A stretch of DNA of 16,167 bases, taken from the NCBI GenBank assembly GCA_964581505.1, contig CAZOOR010000062.1, positions 1 through 16,167 on the forward strand. Reading direction: 5' to 3'. The notes beneath the pieces are model-generated. The model was not told the DNA's origin. It ran no database searches and was given only the letters and a program-made list of their open reading frames with translations. The translations under genes and the position numbers were made by a program. Positions within the stretch are counted from its first letter, which is position 1; every line of letters begins with the position of its first letter. This DNA comes from CAZOOR01 sp964581505 (GTDB taxonomy: Bacteria; Bacteroidota; Ignavibacteria; Kapaibacteriales; UBA2268). Positions 12,714 through 16,167 of this stretch are shown piece after piece.

Positions 12714-15359
12714 ATGTTTATGCTATTATTTTCATTACCTGCAAAATCCCAAACCAATCTGGTGAAGAACGGCAGTTTTGAATGGCACGCCCCTTTACCT
12801 ACAGACATTTCTTGGGAAGGTGGGGGTGCAACTTCACTTCAACTAACACACTGTATAGGTGATTGGTTCGGTATGAATTATCCAGTAATTGCTGACAGAC
12901 ACAAACAAAGACCGGAAGGTTGCGACGGATGGTATGACCCAAGTAATGGTGTTTATAATGTTAGCGATCCGGATTATTACGTAGGTTCACCTGATTATTT
13001 TCATAGAAGTGTAACTATTTATCCGGCAATCAAGATTGACGTTCCTGATAATTACAGGAATCGTTTTGGCGATAACTCGGATAACCATAAGCAAGAACCT
13101 TTTGACGATGATGGAGACGGAATTGTTGATTCGTTTGTACTTAATACCGAAGATGCCTATGTTGGTATAGGAAACTTAAGGAAAGTACCACAAGAAAACC
13201 CTATTGACAGCAATGATAATTATGCGGAATATATTACCCAAAGATTGAGAGGTCCTGATACCAGTAATTATTTACATCAAGGCCATATTTATCATGTGTC
13301 ATTTAGGATAAGTTGGGCAAATAATGATTCCGGTTGGTATCCGTTAACAGGACATTATCTAATCAATAAGATTGATGCTTATTTTGATAGTGTACAGTAT
13401 GTTCAAGACGGTGCGTATCCTTTGGATATTGATAATGACAATAATCAACTCTGTAAGATGTATAGGAGGGATATAATATCTGATTATCTAAACCAGCATG
13501 GTGGACCCTACGGTACTCAATGGATGCTTCTTGAAGGTGATATTATTGCTCCGGTGAATTTATATTATATGACTATTGGTAATTTCAAACTAAACTGGGA
13601 AGAAGATGTTGATTTTGCCGGTCCGGCTGTACCAAACGATAGTCTCATTAGTACTTACTATTTCATTGATTCTGTCAATGTATATAAGATTGCTGATAGC
13701 ACATGCGATTGCAACAGCGGATTTGACAAAATCCTATTCGAAGCCGATTCTAATGATTGTTGCTATAATCTGAAAATTTATAATGACCAAGATTGCTATG
13801 TGCCTGTTGATAAGATTACATTATTATTGACAAGAATGAATGCTGACGGTAGTATTACAACAATTACAGACAATAGCTTTTTCAGCGGATTAATAAATTA
13901 TGAAACAGGTTGGTCGCAAAATACCCCATTCGTTGTCGGTACGAATTATATTATTAAGAAGAATTATTCGCATTTCATTGCGCCGGGAGAAACCTTGAAC
14001 GTTGCAAAAATATGCTTCCCAAATGACGGCAATGTATATAGACTTCAGTTTTCTATAGAAAGCGAAAACGACGGATGTAAATCCAATGACTTTTTCGTGC
14101 AGTGCCTACCGGTACCCGATTCTTGTTGCGAATCAATTAATGCGTATATTGAAGTAGCTCCTACTTATGAAGACGGTTCGGTCTGCTGTTATAAACTGCA
14201 TATTGATTTACCGGATAGCTGCCAATCAGGGATAATTGATAATGTATCGGTTGTTTCGGTTTTGGAAAACAAGGAATTATTTAAATCATTTACTCCCTTA
14301 CCAAGCGGGCAATCATCCTATGAGTTCTGCGTTGCAAAAGCGGATTTCCTCGGTATGAGTTCTATTCCTATTCATATTAAATTCCAGTACCAGGGCGATT
14401 CAGCTTATTTCTGTGTGAAAGACGACTCTTTGCTTGCTTGCACCAGTCTGGAAGTTCCCTGCTACCCACCTACTAACCCGGGTGGCTGGGAAAACCCCAA
14501 TGATGGAGAGGTGATATTTGTTTGTCCTAGCACAGGTGAAATTTGCTATGCCAAATTCAGATATACATATCGTCACGTTAAGGACCAAAACGGTAATTCA
14601 TTACATAGAGATGTGCAGATTATCAGCTTCAATTTCTTGAGTCATTGCAACTGTCCGGACGAAATAGTTAAAAAAATGCTCGAGCAGATTTGGAACAATC
14701 AATTTGTAAAAGACAAATTCGGAATATCCGGTATTACCCCATGGAATGTAGGAGAAATAAAGTGCTTCACTAATTATCGTGTGATTACTTCCGATTGCTG
14801 GATGAGATATGAAGTATTAGTTGGGATTGATGAGAATGGCAATCTAATTACCAAAACATACAAGAAGAAATGCGACGGTGTGGAATGTTGCTATGCAAGA
14901 TATAAGGTTTGTTATATTAAAGATCCAGCAACACAAGAAATCAAATACTATTCATTTGATAAATTAGATGAGAATATACCTGGACCAATTCAGTGTGATA
15001 ACCAGAGTTACCCGCCCTGCGCAGGTTCAAACTGCATTACAATGCTTCCCGTAGGCTCGTCTAATCATCAATTCATTAACACGAATGTTAATGAAAAAAA
15101 TACTGATTGTAATGTTTTCATTACTAACGACAGAAGCAATAGCGTAAATTACGTAAATATTGCTTGCAAGGAAAACGGACAAATTAAACTCAGGATTGTT
15201 GATTTATTCGGGAATTTGGTTTACAGGGATTCGTTCTCTAAAAATTCATATTTGTTAAAACGCGAAATTAATATTAATTTACCCTCCGGTGTGTATTTGT
15301 TGAGAGTAAATATTAATAATAATTTGCTGTTCAGGAATAAAATAAATATAGTCAGGTAA
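12714..15359 (+). CDS. Large cysteine-rich T9SS-secreted surface protein
   Basis: The frame from 12714 codes for 881 residues; the true start is probably 12469. After the signal core (MFMLLFSLPAKSQ) comes TNLVKNGSFEWHAPLP, a start seen in Bacteroidota secreted proteins with a jelly-roll, carbohydrate-binding-like domain. An Asp-rich DDDGDGIVDSF (about 137-147) resembles a thrombospondin type 3 calcium site. The middle is rich in Cys, with repeated CCY motifs at about 349-351, 491-493 and 725-727, each followed by a beta strand, suggesting disulfide-stabilised repeat domains. The last 80 residues form a T9SS sorting domain (RIVDLFGNLVYRD, LPSGVYLLRVNINNN, FRNKINIVR). An adhesin or other surface role is inferred. 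It is followed by a terminator and an Asp-box gene. Confidence 0.8.
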   Translation: MFMLLFSLPAKSQTNLVKNGSFEWHAPLPTDISWEGGGATSLQLTHCIGDWFGMNYPVIADRHKQRPEGCDGWYDPSNGVYNVSDPDYYVGSPDYFHRSVTIYPAIKIDVPDNYRNRFGDNSDNHKQEPFDDDGDGIVDSFVLNTEDAYVGIGNLRKVPQENPIDSNDNYAEYITQRLRGPDTSNYLHQGHIYHVSFRISWANNDSGWYPLTGHYLINKIDAYFDSVQYVQDGAYPLDIDNDNNQLCKMYRRDIISDYLNQHGGPYGTQWMLLEGDIIAPVNLYYMTIGNFKLNWEEDVDFAGPAVPNDSLISTYYFIDSVNVYKIADSTCDCNSGFDKILFEADSNDCCYNLKIYNDQDCYVPVDKITLLLTRMNADGSITTITDNSFFSGLINYETGWSQNTPFVVGTNYIIKKNYSHFIAPGETLNVAKICFPNDGNVYRLQFSIESENDGCKSNDFFVQCLPVPDSCCESINAYIEVAPTYEDGSVCCYKLHIDLPDSCQSGIIDNVSVVSVLENKELFKSFTPLPSGQSSYEFCVAKADFLGMSSIPIHIKFQYQGDSAYFCVKDDSLLACTSLEVPCYPPTNPGGWENPNDGEVIFVCPSTGEICYAKFRYTYRHVKDQNGNSLHRDVQIISFNFLSHCNCPDEIVKKMLEQIWNNQFVKDKFGISGITPWNVGEIKCFTNYRVITSDCWMRYEVLVGIDENGNLITKTYKKKCDGVECCYARYKVCYIKDPATQEIKYYSFDKLDENIPGPIQCDNQSYPPCAGSNCITMLPVGSSNHQFINTNVNEKNTDCNVFITNDRSNSVNYVNIACKENGQIKLRIVDLFGNLVYRDSFSKNSYLLKREININLPSGVYLLRVNINNNLLFRNKINIVR

Positions 15360-15367
15360 TGTGTTTT

Positions 15368-15412
15368 GTAACCTATACTGTTTTCAATAACAGTATAGGT
15401 TACATTTTTTTT
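15368..15412 (+). terminator. Perfect 15-bp hairpin terminator after the large T9SS gene
   Basis: GTAACCTATACTGTT, loop TTCAAT, AACAGTATAGGTTAC (15368-15403), then A and a run of eight T. The stem is perfect and is duplicated with one change at 1403-1438 in the inverted copy. It separates the large gene from the Asp-box gene that starts 32 bases after the T-run, so read-through or a promoter near the hairpin must serve the latter. Confidence 0.85.
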
Positions 15413-15443
15413 ATTAATTCGTAAATTCATGGAGAGAAAAATT

Positions 15444-16167
15444 ATGAGAATAAAACATATATATCATTTAATATTTTTATTTTTTATAACAATTAATGTT
15501 TTAGGTCAGAATAAATGGCAAATGGTTGATTCAATAGATTTTAAATTCGGAAAAATAATTGATTTAAAATGCTGCGACAGTTTGAATTGTATGTATCTTG
15601 TGAATAAAGACAAACTTGGAGGTTTTCATATTCAAAGGACAACAGACGGCGGCAAAACCTGGAAAAAAGTTTATATGGATTCTGCCTATTTTAAAGGTGC
15701 AGATGATTATCATTTAGTACCAAAAATACATAGTTTATCCTACCCAAATGAAAAATTGTGTATTGCAGTTGGTGATTCCGGGCTTGTTTTGCGTTCGACT
15801 GATAAAGGTGAAACTTGGGATGTTTTCAGAACCGATACAAATTTGGTAAATCATACTGTTGTTATGTATGACGAAAATATTGGTATTATGCCTATGACAG
15901 AATTCGGTTTTGATTCCAATAGAAAATTATTTTTTTGTACAACAACCGATGGGGGTAAAACGTGGAAGTATAATAAATGGCCAGAATACAATGGTTCAAT
16001 ACTTAGTGTTAGTGTCAAAGATTTGAGATATATTAATAAAACTTTATATTCATCTTTTGGCTACTTAAAGTTAGATGACGGCGAATATCATAGGTATTTA
16101 ATCTATGTCCATAATAATTGGGAGAGTTGGGACACAGTTAGGGCTCCTTTGTATTCCACATATTTAA
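15444..16167 (+). CDS. Asp-box (BNR/YCF48-like) secreted protein, 5' part, cut by window edge
   Basis: The ATG at 15444 (GGAGAG 8 bases upstream) opens 241 codons that run off the window. Signal peptide MRIKHIYHLIFLFFITINVL is followed by GQNKW. Asp-box motifs RTTDGGKTW, RSTDKGETW and TTTDGGKTW lie in the same order as in the left-end protein. DNA identity to that gene is patchy: 15557-15652 is identical over 96 bases to 1152-1247, the middle is strongly divergent, and 16113-16167 is identical over 55 bases to 650-704. A C-terminal T9SS domain is expected beyond the window by analogy. The function is unknown. Confidence 0.85.
   Translation, partial: MRIKHIYHLIFLFFITINVLGQNKWQMVDSIDFKFGKIIDLKCCDSLNCMYLVNKDKLGGFHIQRTTDGGKTWKKVYMDSAYFKGADDYHLVPKIHSLSYPNEKLCIAVGDSGLVLRSTDKGETWDVFRTDTNLVNHTVVMYDENIGIMPMTEFGFDSNRKLFFCTTTDGGKTWKYNKWPEYNGSILSVSVKDLRYINKTLYSSFGYLKLDDGEYHRYLIYVHNNWESWDTVRAPLYSTYL

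Noticed and set aside
12327..12808. Open frames on both strands across the repeat tract and gap, coding RLCDCATV-like peptides on minus
   Set aside because: They are translations of the 8-bp repeat and Ns. The repeat has no stop in any frame, so long frames arise automatically. Only the plus strand has a convincing start and signal-peptide context.

Overview
The window is AT-rich bacterial DNA that most likely comes from the Bacteroidota/Chlorobi (FCB) group. The evidence is that secreted proteins at both ends carry type IX secretion (Por) C-terminal sorting domains, the A-rich leaders have Bacteroidota-style TAnnTTTG promoter candidates, and there is a UbiE/MenG-type quinone methyltransferase. 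A Kapabacteria- or Ignavibacteria-like member is possible, but the sequence alone does not settle this. It is an assembled scaffold: exactly 100 Ns interrupt an 8-bp tandem repeat.

Layout. The minus-strand left end (1-1700) holds an almost complete Asp-box (BNR/YCF48-like) T9SS protein, and upstream of it a remnant of a second T9SS gene. A minus-strand group follows: a LiaF-like membrane protein, trpS and an FmdB-type zinc ribbon. Read divergently on plus are thyX, two tandem LolA-like outer-membrane/periplasmic proteins, a terminator, ubiE/menG and a pentapeptide-repeat protein. About 770 bases without a gene (7749-8518) hold dispersed palindromic repeats and a striking cluster of GTAGAA motifs spaced about 10 bp apart. 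The minus strand then carries an overlapping ECF sigma / anti-sigma / Spy-CnrX-like operon, greA and ribBA. The right end (12260-16167, plus) holds a large cysteine-rich T9SS protein followed by a second Asp-box protein cut by the window edge.

The ends are related to each other. The promoter region, sorting-domain tail, terminator hairpin and following Asp-box gene at the right recur in inverted orientation at the left. They flank about 10.5 kb of housekeeping genes. The left copy of the large gene has been deleted down to its C-terminal tail. The right copy carries an 8-bp repeat tract (unit AGTCGCAC) inside its signal peptide, so changes in repeat number should switch the reading frame on and off. 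The two Asp-box genes are mosaics of identical and divergent blocks. Together this looks like a phase-variable, recombining surface-protein family, and it is the most interesting content of the window.

The middle block is ordinary metabolism and envelope maintenance: dTMP synthesis (ThyX), riboflavin (RibBA), menaquinone (UbiE/MenG), tRNA charging (TrpS), transcript cleavage (GreA) and an envelope-stress or metal-stress circuit (sigma/anti-sigma/Spy-like). No tRNA, rRNA, CRISPR array or transposase was seen.
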